DNA of 64,000 nucleotides from Tsukamurella sp. PLM1 (GTDB lineage: Bacteria > Actinomycetota > Actinomycetes > Mycobacteriales > Mycobacteriaceae), in NCBI RefSeq assembly GCF_023168325.1, contig NZ_AP025688.1:2232001-2296000 (forward strand). Direction: 5' to 3'. Shown here one piece after another: positions 17,861-26,270 of this stretch. Position numbers and translations under genes: made by a program. The notes under the pieces were generated by a model, which was not told the origin of the DNA, did no database searches, and saw only the letters and a program-made list of their open reading frames with translations. The first letter of the stretch is position 1; each line of letters starts with the position of its first letter.

Positions 17861-20215
17861 TCAGGCCTGGACGTAGTCGGCGAGATGGCGGCCCGTCAAC
17901 GTGGCCCGACCAGCGACGAGTTCCGCGGGCGTGCCCTCGAACACGATCCGGCCCCCGTCGTGCCCGGCGCCGGGGCCGATGTCGATGATCCAGTCGCCGT
18001 GCGCCATGACGGCCTGGTGGTGCTCGATGACGATCACCGACTTGCCGGAGTCCACCAGGCGGTCGAGCAGCCGCAGGAGCTGCTCGACGTCCGCGAGGTG
18101 CAGCCCGGTGGTCGGTTCGTCGAGAACGAGTACGCCGCCCTTGTCGCCCATGTGCGTGGCGAGTTTGAGCCGCTGCCGCTCGCCGCCGGAGAGGGTGCTC
18201 AGCGGTTGCCCCAGGCTGACGTAGCCCAGGCCGACATCGTCGAGGTGGCCGAGGATGCGGTGCGCGGCGGGGATCTTCGCGTCGCCGTCGCCGAAGAACT
18301 CCAGAGCCTCCGCGACGGGCATCGACAGGACCTCGCTGATGTTGCGGCCTCCGAAGTGGTACTCGAGCACCGCAGCCTGGAACCGCCTGCCCTCGCACTC
18401 CTCACACGTGCTGGACACGCCCGCCATGATCCCCAGGTCCGTGTAGATCACGCCGGCGCCGTTGCACGCGGGGCATGCGCCCTCCGAGTTCGCGCTGAAC
18501 AGAGCGGGTTTGACGCCGTTGGCCTTCGCGAACGCCTTGCGGATGTGATCGAGCAGCCCCGTGTAGGTGGCGGGATTGCTGCGGCGGCTGCCCTTGATCG
18601 GGGTCTGGTCGACGGTGACGACGCCCTCGCGCGGGCTGATGGATCCGTGGATCAGCGAGCTCTTCCCCGATCCGGCGACCCCGGTGACCACCACGAGCAC
18701 GCCGAGCGGCACGTCGACGTCGACGTCCTGCAGGTTGTGCTCGGTCGCGCCCCTCACCTCCAGGACGCCCGACGGTGCCCGGACCTCCGCCTTGAGGTGG
18801 GCCCGGTCGTCGAGGTGTCGTCCGGTCAGCGTGTCCGCCGTGCGGAGCGCGTCGACGGTGCCCTCGAACACGATCTCGCCGCCTGCGGTCCCGGCCTTCG
18901 GTCCCAGGTCGACGACGTGGTCGCCGATCGCGATGGTCTCGGGCTTGTGCTCGACGACGAGCACGGTGTTGCCCTTGTCCCGGAGCCGGAGAAGCAGGTC
19001 GTTCATCCGGGCGATGTCGTGCGGATGCAGGCCGATGGTGGGCTCGTCGAAGACGTACGTGATGTCGGTGAGCGAGCTGTTGAGATGTCGGATCATCCTG
19101 GTGCGCTGCGCCTCGCCGCCCGACAGGGTTCCCGCGGGCCGGTCGAGCGACAGGTAGCCGAGGCCGATCTCGACGAAGGAGTCGAGGGTCTGCCGGAGAC
19201 TCTCGAGCAGGGGAGCGACGCCCGGATCGTCCACCGCGCGCACCCACTGCGCGAGCTCGTTGATCTGCATGGCACAGCAGTCCGCGATCGACGTGTCGTT
19301 GATCTTCGACGATCGAGCCAGCTCCGACAGCCGTGTTCCGTCGCAGTCCGGGCAGGTGTTGAACGTGACGGCCCGTTCGACGAAGGCCCGGATATGAGGC
19401 TGCATCGCCTCGACGTCCTTGGACAGGAAGGACTTCTGGATCTTGGGGATGATGCCTTCATAGGTGAGGTTGATCCCCTCGACCTTGATCTTGGTCGGCT
19501 CCTTGTACAGCAGATCGTTCAGCTCGCGCTTCGTGTACTTCGCGATCGGCTTCGCGGTGTCGAAGAAGCCGCTGCCGCGGTAGATCCGACCCTGCCAGCC
19601 GTCCATGCTGTATCCGGGAATGGTGAACGGCCCGTCGTCGAGCGACTTCGAGTCGTCGTACAGGGCGGTGGGATCGATGTCGTTGACACTGCCGCGCCCC
19701 TCGCAGCGCGGACACATCCCACCGGTGATGCTGAAACTGACCCGCTCCTTGACCTCGCGGCCGCCCTTGTCGTGCTTGACGGCGCCCGCTCCGCTCACCG
19801 ACGCCACGTTGAAGGAGAACGCCTGCGGAGATCCGATATGAGGATCACCCAAGCGGGAGAACAGGATCCGCAGCATGGCGTTGGCGTCGGTCGCCGTGCC
19901 GACCGTGGACCGCGGATCGGATCCCATGCGCTCCTGGCCGACGATGATCGCCGTCGTGAGGCCGTCGAGCACATCGACGTCGGGGCGCGCGAGCGTGGGC
20001 ATGAATCCCTGGACGAACGCGCTGTACGTCTCATTGATCAGGCGCTGCGACTCCGCGGCGATGGTGCCGAACACCAGAGAGCTCTTACCCGAGCCGGACA
20101 CGCCGGTGAACACTGTGAGCCGCCGCTTGGGCAGCTCGATGCTCACGTCCTTGAGATTGTTCTCGCGCGCACCGTGGACACGGATCTTCTCGTGGGAATC
20201 GGCGGCGTGCGGCAT
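17861..20215 (-). CDS. UvrA-like ABC ATPase (drug-resistance/UvrA2 type)
   Basis: A 784-residue UvrA paralogue of the DrrC/UvrA2 type with two complete ABC domains. Walker A motifs are GVSGSGKSSL and GVAGSGKSSL. Signatures are LSGGEAQR and LSGGERQR. Zinc cysteines are CPRCEGRG, CPDCDG and CPACNGAG...CEECEGRRF. It lacks the length of true UvrA (about 950 residues). Relatives give resistance to DNA-intercalating drugs by removing them from DNA, or assist repair; the role here is inferred. The ATG at 20215 starts directly on the ABC domain. The gene is intact over 2.35 kb, unlike many neighbours. The mobile island begins upstream. Confidence 0.88.
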   Translation of the reverse strand: MPHAADSHEKIRVHGARENNLKDVSIELPKRRLTVFTGVSGSGKSSLVFGTIAAESQRLINETYSAFVQGFMPTLARPDVDVLDGLTTAIIVGQERMGSDPRSTVGTATDANAMLRILFSRLGDPHIGSPQAFSFNVASVSGAGAVKHDKGGREVKERVSFSITGGMCPRCEGRGSVNDIDPTALYDDSKSLDDGPFTIPGYSMDGWQGRIYRGSGFFDTAKPIAKYTKRELNDLLYKEPTKIKVEGINLTYEGIIPKIQKSFLSKDVEAMQPHIRAFVERAVTFNTCPDCDGTRLSELARSSKINDTSIADCCAMQINELAQWVRAVDDPGVAPLLESLRQTLDSFVEIGLGYLSLDRPAGTLSGGEAQRTRMIRHLNSSLTDITYVFDEPTIGLHPHDIARMNDLLLRLRDKGNTVLVVEHKPETIAIGDHVVDLGPKAGTAGGEIVFEGTVDALRTADTLTGRHLDDRAHLKAEVRAPSGVLEVRGATEHNLQDVDVDVPLGVLVVVTGVAGSGKSSLIHGSISPREGVVTVDQTPIKGSRRSNPATYTGLLDHIRKAFAKANGVKPALFSANSEGACPACNGAGVIYTDLGIMAGVSSTCEECEGRRFQAAVLEYHFGGRNISEVLSMPVAEALEFFGDGDAKIPAAHRILGHLDDVGLGYVSLGQPLSTLSGGERQRLKLATHMGDKGGVLVLDEPTTGLHLADVEQLLRLLDRLVDSGKSVIVIEHHQAVMAHGDWIIDIGPGAGHDGGRIVFEGTPAELVAGRATLTGRHLADYVQA

Positions 20216-20680
20216 GGGGGCTCCTGTCGGACGGGGGGCGCGGTGACACGGGAACCGGACCAGGCTACCGCCGCACCTGCGTGTGGCCGGGCCAGGCGCT
20301 CGAAGGGCGGACAGTCGTCGCGCCAGGCGCCAGGTACCCATTACGCCGATAATCTACATTATGACATTACATTGTCTGCGTATTCACCTGATGAATCACG
20401 GAACGACTCTCCCCGGCTCGGCTGCCGGCGTCAGCCCGATTGGCCTCGTGGACCGCTCGCGACCTCCCTCGATTCTATGCTCGATCTCGCAAATAGCAGC
20501 GGGCCGAGCGTCCGCTTACCAGGCAGACTTCGTCGCGATCGCGTTGCGCCGCGTGTCCGTCTACCTGGCCATATTGACACCTGGTCTCATTCAGTGTCCG
20601 TCTACCTGGCCATATTGACACCTGGTCTCATTCAATGCATCATTGATTCGTTCAGCGTATCCGACCTCGGGAGCAATCTG
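20216..20680. other. Gene-free left edge of the mobile island
   Basis: 465 bases with no credible gene. The first 130 bases are GC-rich and belong to the UvrA-like promoter side. From about 20340 the composition drops sharply (AT-rich tracts around 20350-20390), which marks a likely junction between resident DNA and the island. The exact 41-bp tandem repeat at 20553-20634 lies just before the integrase gene and may hold recombinase-binding sites or the integrase promoter. Confidence 0.6.
20553..20634. repeat. Exact 41-bp tandem duplication upstream of the integrase
   Basis: Two identical, adjacent 41-base copies (20553-20593 and 20594-20634). Each begins TGTCCGTCTACCTGG and contains ATTGACACCTGG; TGTC and GACA form a short inverted pair inside each unit. 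Placed 47 bases before the integrase start, they may be arm-type binding sites of the recombinase or duplicated operators for the XRE protein. Confidence 0.8.
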
Positions 20681-21785
20681 ATGCAGATCGACGGTGCTGG
20701 GCGAATCCACCTGGCGCAGGCCGTGCCCGTCCTCCGCGCCGAGGAACAGGTGCTCAGCTTGATGCTGGAAGGCTGGCGAAACCAGCAGTTGTCGAGGAAC
20801 TTGCAGTTCGCCACTGTCGAGCAGCGGGTTCGCTGCGTAGAGCGGTTCATCGACCACGTGAACGAGGACCCGTGGAACTGGACGCCAGCGATGGTTGAGG
20901 AGTTCTCCGCCGATCTACGGACGATCAAGCATGTATCCCACTCGACACTCCGGAGCTATCACGGCGCCCTCAAGGCGTTCACCAGCTACATCAGCAATCC
21001 CGACTACGGCTGGGACCTCGTGTGCGAGAAGTACTTCGGCACGCACCCAGCGCAGGTCTTCTTCGACTGGAACACCGCCTCGCACGCTCAGGAACACGAC
21101 GGACGACCAACGAAGCGCCCGTTCACCCGCGAGGAGCTGAGTGTCCTGTTCGAGCACGCCGACAACGAGGTCGAACGGATTGGGCGGTCGGGCCGGAAGG
21201 GCTGGCAAGCCGCGTATCGCGACGCAACCATGCTCAAGGTCGCCTACGCGTACGGCCTCCGATTCAACGAGCTGCGGCACCTTCAAACCGTGGACTTCGC
21301 TCGCAACCCCCACGCGCGAGAGTTCCGCTCCTTCGGCCTCTGCAAGGTGCGGTACGGAAAATCTCGACGGGCGTCGCCGCCGAAACAGCGAAGCGTACTG
21401 ACCGTCTGGCGGTGGACACCCGCGGTCCTCGAGGACTGGATCGCCAACGGACGAGGTGCCTGACACCTTGGACATGTTCCCAAGTGAGCGGGGCGGTCTT
21501 GTCGTCGAGTCCACTCTGCTGCGCAGACTTCGTCGCTACTGCGACGAGTTGGAGCAATCCGATGGGCTTGACCTGCACTCGCTGCGGCGCTCGTACGCCA
21601 CCCATCTGCTCGAGGCCGGCTGGGACTCGCGTTTCGTCCAGGACCAGATGGGGCACGAGCACGCGTCGACAACTGGGATCTACCAGTTCGTATCCGACGA
21701 CTTCCGGCGCACCACCCTGCGCGCAGGGTTGGATCGAGCACTGAACGAAGCTCTTAGTCCAGGAATTCAATCGTCGAGGGGATGA
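20681..21785 (+). CDS. Tyrosine recombinase/integrase (frameshifted)
   Basis: A tyrosine recombinase, about 367 residues when read through. The SAM-like core-binding domain spans residues 15-120. The catalytic residues are complete: Arg in LRFNELRHL, Lys in KVRYGKS, HxxR in LHSLRRSYATH, His in GHEHASTT and Tyr in GIYQFV. The frame breaks at about 21445-21458 (shift of +1 or loss of two bases) just before EVPDTLDMFPSERGG. If this break is real the enzyme is dead. The stop overlaps the XRE start (ATGA), so the three genes of the cassette are coupled. Start ATG 20681; a longer N-terminus is possible. Confidence 0.88.
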
Positions 21786-22123
21786 AGACGATGAAACGTA
21801 CAGTCTCCTACACGTGGCGCCTGCCGGAGTTGATGGCCGCACGAGGCCTGCACAACACCACCGAATTGATTCCGCTGCTCGCCGAACGGGACATCACGCT
21901 CTCGCGCCCGCAGGTGTACCGGATGGTGAATCAGCGCCCCGAGCGTGTTTCCTTGCAGGTGATCGCCGCGCTCTGCGACATCTTCGAGTGCACGCCCGCA
22001 GACCTGTTGACCACGACCGCAGCGGATGCGCGAGTACGCAAGACCGGGACTGCAGCAGCACGCAACGTCGTCCCGCTCGATCGCACCGTGCGACCTCGAC
22101 GCGCCAACGTCCTCGACGAGTAA
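21782..22123 (+). CDS. XRE-family helix-turn-helix regulator
   Basis: A 113-residue Cro/C1-type regulator. The helix-turn-helix is within residues 12-65 (LPELMAARGLHNTTELIPLL, then LSRPQVYRMVNQRP), ending with CDIFECTPADLL as in many short actinobacterial XRE proteins. A basic tail follows. It overlaps the integrase stop and lies 16 bases before the zinc-finger recombinase-like gene. It probably controls expression of the cassette or acts as an excisionase-like directionality factor; this is inference. Confidence 0.85.
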   Translation: MKTMKRTVSYTWRLPELMAARGLHNTTELIPLLAERDITLSRPQVYRMVNQRPERVSLQVIAALCDIFECTPADLLTTTAADARVRKTGTAAARNVVPLDRTVRPRRANVLDE

Positions 22124-22139
22124 CGCGGAAGGAACAGCG

Positions 22140-23665
22140 ATGCAACCCGATGACCACTGGGTCGCCCGCCCCGACGGCCTCTCCCTCGGTCGACGGCGCG
22201 CGGCCGTCCTCGAACGACGTCGGATCGGTTCGACCCGTGTGCTCGGTGCGGACGCAACATTCCCCGCCTCGCAGCACGATGGCCCGAGGGGCGCCTTTGC
22301 AACCCTTGCTACTTCGAGGCCGTGCGCGCCCGTGGGACATGCCCCACCTGCGGCGTGAATCGGTTGTTGCCGGGCCCTCCTGACAAGTCAGGGCGCCGCA
22401 ACTGCGCAGAGTGCGCCTGTATCCCCTACGACTTCCATTGTGACGAGTGCGGCGAGGAAGCCGCCCACCATCGTGGTCGCAGGTGCGTTCGGTGTGTCCT
22501 TCGAGAAACCCTTGGCGACGACCTCGGCGGCAGTCCCGTCGACCCCGCTTTGATCGGACTCGTCGATGCACTGTGCGCATCGGACCGCCCCGAGTCGATC
22601 CTCACGTGGAGGCGTTCGGCCAAGGTCCAGAACCTGTTACGCGCCCTCGGGACAGGCGCTATTCCAGTCACGCACGAGGGTCTCGACAGCGCGCACGGGC
22701 GACCCTCAGAACATCTCCGCGCTCTCCTAGTGCACCACGCGCTCCTGCCCGATCGTGATCCATACCTCCCGGTCTTCGAACGATGGATTGGCAACAAGAC
22801 CGCCGACCTCCCAGTCGAAGTACAGCAACCGGTGACGCACTTCGCGACCTGGCATCACCTGCGACGAATCCGAGACAAGGCAGCCGCCGGCGAGGAGACA
22901 CGCGCCGCGGTCCATTCGGCGAAGCAGGAGATCACCGAGACCGTGAAGTTCCTCACCTGGCTGCACACCACGTACGGCCGGACTGCCGCAACCTGCACAC
23001 AGCAGGACGTCGACGAGTGGCTCACAACCGGGCCGACCACGCGCCACATCATTCGCACCTTCTTCGTGATTGCTCGCAAATCTGGCCTCAACCGCCAGGT
23101 CACGATCGGATTCCGCGATCCCAAGACCGCCCGCCTGCTGAGCCAGGAGCAACGGATCGCCTGGATTCATGAACTCCTCACCAGCACAAACGAATCGGTC
23201 CAGTATCGAGTCGCTGGAATGCTGCTCTTGCTGTACGCGCAACCACTGGTCCGGGTGGTGGAGCTGCCCGTCACAGCCGTCACCGACACGGGTGACAGCA
23301 TGACGATCCTCCTGGGAAAATCGCCGATCGACGTCCCCGAGCCGTTCTCCGCGCTGGTCCGGACGCACGTCGCCACTCGCCCGAACCTGAGAACAGGGAG
23401 CGGCCCCGAGAGCCCGTGGCTATTCCCCAGCTCGTTGGCCGGCCGACACCTGCATCCCAACACGGTGATGGACCGGCTTCGGACTCTCGGGATCAATATC
23501 CTCGGCTCGAGGAATCGCGCCCTTGCGGAACTCGTGCTCGATTGCCCGCCGTCCCTGGTCGCGGACGCCCTTGGCTACAGCCCGCAAGTCGCATTTCTCC
23601 ACGCGGCCAAGTCAGCTGAACCATGGGCGCGCTACGCCGGCCGACGCGTTACGCGCCCGGAGTGA
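22140..23665 (+). CDS. Zinc-finger protein with degenerate tyrosine-recombinase domain (frameshifted)
   Basis: About 508 residues. The N-terminal third holds six CxxC pairs (CARCG, CNPC, CPTCG, CAEC, CDECG, CVRC), enough for three zinc ribbons. The rest resembles a tyrosine recombinase: a helical core-binding region, then LYAQPLVRVVEL with the first catalytic Arg. The second motif reads SRNRALAEL (no His) and the third LGYSPQVAF (Tyr for His), with a possible terminal Tyr in WARYAG. I infer an inactive or altered recombinase paralogue that assists the adjacent integrase. The frame breaks at about 22205-22225. The 3' end carries the 97-bp segment repeated at 25853. Confidence 0.75.
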
Positions 23666-23694
23666 CCTACGGTGTAGTACTGCCGCCAGGGCCC
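23598..23694. repeat. 97-bp duplicated segment, copy A
   Basis: Covers the last codons of the zinc-finger recombinase-like gene (HAAKSAEPWARYAGRR) and the last codons of the convergent lipoprotein gene (GPGGSTTP on the minus strand). A second copy with about five differences is at 25853-25949. It may mark the boundary between recombinase genes and exchangeable cargo. Confidence 0.9.
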
Positions 23695-24385
23695 CGAACT
23701 GTGACATCCTGGCCGTGCGGCGACGTCCCCACAACTCGAACCGTCAGCGCTGTACCTTGAGACACTGCAATTCGAGACTCGGCGGAACGTACTCCGATAA
23801 AGTACTGGCTGACCCCATCATTGATGGGGTAGGTGACAACCTCAGCGATGCTCCCCTGCCGATCACCAATCGGCAGAAGTCTGTCGGGCGATGGGGTCGC
23901 ACCACCTGTGCGTTGCCCGCTATGAGTAGTGCGATCGAACGTGAGTGAGACTTGGACTGTACAAGCACCGGTTACGCCCACTTTGGCGGACTCGCCGCCG
24001 TAAACCATCGGTGAGGAAACGACCGCCACGGTCCACCCTACCACCCCTTGCCCTCCGAAGACGTAGCTAACTTCAGACTGTGTCGCATCAAAGTTTTGGG
24101 GTGTAACCGATACCAGCTTCGCGCCCCCGACGGTTCGATAGGAGCCGCGACAGGCTGGGACGGCGGCTGTATCACGACCGGCGCGATCGAGCCGTCACCT
24201 ACCGACAGCAGCCCCGATTGACTGCCAACTACGTCACAAGCGGGAGATGAAGACGAAGGTGAGACTACCGGCGGAGCCGGTGCCCGACTGGTCTGACATG
24301 CGGCTAGAAATGTTGCACCCGCAAGTGTCGCGGCGCTCATGCGAAGGAGCGTGCTCCTGTGTGCGTTCGCGGCCTGGATACTCAT
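23667..24385 (-). CDS. Secreted lipoprotein of the island, function unknown (frameshifted)
   Basis: A lipoprotein of about 235 residues. The signal (LLRMSAATLAGATFLAACQT) ends in a lipobox. A Pro/Ser-rich linker is followed by a beta-rich domain with segments VSVTPQNFDATQSEVSYVFG, VAVVSSPMVYGGESAK and VSLTFDRTT that read like a small immunoglobulin-type or all-beta module. Two frame breaks are needed, near 24125 and 24043. GC content is clearly lower than in the flanking chromosome, which supports horizontal origin. The last codons lie in the 97-bp repeat. No family recognised. Confidence 0.55.
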
Positions 24386-24563
24386 AAATTCAACGATACA
24401 AGAGCGTTCCGACGATTCACCACCCAAACTTCACGGATCCCGCGTGTCAGGACTCGCGCGTGACGTACACTCACCACAGGTTCCTTAGGCCAAGCAATAA
24501 TATGCACTCGAGGTGCCTGGCCAGTTCTGTGGGTGTCACCAAACATGAAGGGATGCAAGTGAA

Positions 24564-24899
24564 ATGAAGATTCGACTCGGGGGAGCCAGCGTCGCTCTGA
24601 TGCTGGGCGCGGTGACCTCAACCTTGGTCCTAGCGCCAGCATCGGCGGCTCCAGGATGCGGTGCTCAATGGTGCTTCTTTGCCGGGGCGAACTACACAGG
24701 GGGAATCACTGCTACCGGAAACGGTGAGATCGGTTGCGTATCGATCCCGCCCTCCCGGTCTGGATCTAGCACCAGCATCTTCGCCGGCGACGTCTACTCA
24801 AATCCGGGCTGTAACGGTGCGAGTTCCCCTCAAGGATCCCCGGACTACGGCTTCAACGCAGTGTCTTTCTTGACGTGTTCCGTCTGCCGACCTGAGTGA
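24564..24899 (+). CDS. Small secreted cysteine-rich protein, possibly inhibitor I36-like
   Basis: A 111-residue protein with a clear signal peptide ending in APASAA. The mature part has about six cysteines (CGAQWCFFAG, GCVSIPP, NPGCNGA, LTCSVC) and a WCFFAGANYTGG segment. That pattern resembles the crystallin-like fold of Streptomyces metalloprotease inhibitors (family I36), but the match is weak. It is island cargo with lower GC. A recognisable GGATG...GTGAA leader precedes the ATG. Confidence 0.5.
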   Translation: MKIRLGGASVALMLGAVTSTLVLAPASAAPGCGAQWCFFAGANYTGGITATGNGEIGCVSIPPSRSGSSTSIFAGDVYSNPGCNGASSPQGSPDYGFNAVSFLTCSVCRPE

Positions 24900-25029
24900 C
24901 ACATGAGTTAGGTGTGATGTCCAGGGAGGTTGGTCAGCCCGGCAACGGCACGTCTGACTGACAGGCCAAGGCCCACCGGTAGTGAAGTGGAGCTGTCTAG
25001 TTCACCGCTTCACAGACCGGAGGCCTTCG
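24900..25029. other. Left flank of the IS481 remnant
   Basis: 130 bases without a gene. The sequence TGTCTAGTTCACCGCTTCAC at about 24995 lies 35 bases before the IS481 transposase start and begins with TGT, as IS481 ends do, so it is a candidate left inverted repeat. Confidence 0.4.
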
Positions 25030-25545
25030 ATGTCCCACGCTACCCACTTCAATGCCGTCCTGACTCCACGTACTCGGCTCCGGCTCGCCCGACTGATCGT
25101 TGAGAAACGATGGACCTACGCCGCGGCGGCGAAGATGTTCATGGTCTCGCCCCGTACCGCGAAGAAGTGGGCCGGCCGATACCGCGTCGACGGTGTCGAG
25201 GGAATGAAAGACCGCAGTTCGCGGCCCCGCACGAGCCCGACGAAGACGCCGCCGCAGCTGGTGCGCCGCATCATCGGGTTGCGGTGGCGCCACCGTCTTG
25301 GCCCGGTGCAGATCGCCGGCCGCCTCGGCATCGCCGCCTCCACTGTGCACGCGGTATTGGTGCGCTGCCGCGTCAACCGCCTCGCGCACATCGACCGGGT
25401 CACCGGCGAGCCCTTACGCCGCTACGAACACCCTCACCCCGGCTCGTTGATCCACGTCGACGTCACCAAGTTCGGCAACATCCCCGACGGGGGCGGTTGG
25501 CGATTCGTCGGCATCAAGCAGGGCAAGTCCAACCGGGCAGCTACG
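25030..25545 (+). mobile_element. IS481-family transposase, 3'-truncated remnant
   Basis: The first half of an IS481-type transposase. The N-terminal winged helix is RLARLIVEKRWTYAAAAKMF followed by SPRTAKKWAGRYRVDG and the family phrase DRSSRPRTSP. The DDE domain starts at LIHVDVTKFGNIPDGGGW, carrying the first Asp, then stops making sense at about 25545, where a different IS begins. The other two catalytic residues are missing, so it cannot be active. The adjoining IS5-type fragment probably inserted into it. Confidence 0.85.
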
Positions 25546-25586
25546 TGTCTGACTAAGATTCCGGTCGGGAGCTGCGAGGTGATCTT

Positions 25587-25725
25587 ATGTCGCGTTTTCA
25601 GGTGCTCTCAGACGCTCAGTGGTCGTTGATCGAAGACATGCTTCCGCGGCCTAGCGGTCGGCGGGGTCGTCCGTTCTCGGAGGCCCGGACGATGGTCGAG
25701 GCGATCATCTACCGTGTCAAGGTTC
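25587..25725 (+). mobile_element. IS5-family transposase, N-terminal fragment
   Basis: Starts MSRFQVLSDAQWSLIEDM, followed by RPSGRRGRPFSEARTMVEAIIYR. This is the typical N-terminal region of IS5-group (IS427-like) transposases. After about 45 residues the similarity ends abruptly. The upstream GTGTCTGACTAAGATTCCGG may be its left end, inserted in the IS481 gene. The catalytic domain is absent. Confidence 0.8.
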
Positions 25726-25921
25726 GTGAGACGAATCCCGTTATGTGGGCTGTATGAGGGCCTCCTGTTGGATGGGTTGGTTGATCCATGCCGCGGTCGG
25801 TAGCGGCGGTGGGGGCCGGCGGTGGAACCGGTCGGGATTCGCCGCGTACGCGTCCACGCGGCCAAGTCAGCTGAACCGTGGGCCCGCTACGCCGGCCGAC
25901 GCGTTACGCGCTCGGAGTGAC
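25630..25921. other. Junction region of IS remnants and recombinase-gene fragment
   Basis: About 290 bases. From about 25726 to 25852 I recognise no gene; the stretch around 25726-25770 could be the end of another IS, not assigned. From 25853 comes a fragment of a second copy of the zinc-finger recombinase-like gene, encoding HAAKSAEPWARYAGRR and a stop, with everything upstream deleted. Confidence 0.55.
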
Positions 25922-25949
25922 CTACGGTGTGGTACCGCCGCCAGGGCCC
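25853..25949. repeat. 97-bp duplicated segment, copy B
   Basis: Second copy of the segment at 23598-23694, same length and orientation, about 95% identical. It is the only surviving part of a second recombinase-like gene and again overlaps the end of a convergent minus-strand gene (last residues GPGGGTTP). Confidence 0.9.
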
Positions 25950-26104
25950 TTGCGGGCATATCCGACAGCGAACGCCATTGCAGCCAACGCGACCCAAGCC
26001 ATTCCGAGCTCGCTTTCTGCCGCCAGGAGTCCGAGCCCGACGCACGCGAAGACGACGCAGATCGGGTAGGCCAGCCGTTCCAACATGGCTTTCAGAGTAG
26101 GCAA
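25922..26104 (-). CDS. Small two-helix membrane protein
   Basis: A 60-residue protein with two hydrophobic helices (LAYPICVVFACVGLGLLA and LGMAWVALAAMAFAVGY) and a short basic tail ending in GPGGGTTP. The last codons lie in repeat copy B, so the C-terminus is shared with the unrelated lipoprotein at 23667. It is a plausible but unproven gene; length and composition are its only support. Confidence 0.45.
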   Translation of the reverse strand: MPTLKAMLERLAYPICVVFACVGLGLLAAESELGMAWVALAAMAFAVGYARKGPGGGTTP

Positions 26105-26270
26105 TCACCTGCGCCTGGGTGTCCTCACATGACCTGACTGGCCTTACGTATACGGCTGATTCTGATACGCAGGGTCTCCACTAGTGCCAACAGAACACCG
26201 CACCCCTTCTCCGCGTCGTCACCAAGCGTGACGTTGGTCCTCGGCAAGCAACAGACTTCATGCTGGTGGT

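Noticed and set aside
17825..21463. A 1212-codon open frame running from the UvrA-like region into the integrase
   Set aside because: The first 2.4 kb is antisense to the UvrA-like gene. Only the part after 20681 is real (integrase).
25608..25865. An 85-codon minus-strand frame across the IS5 remnant
   Set aside because: Arg/Thr/Pro-rich sequence antisense to a recognisable transposase fragment; no start signal or similarity.
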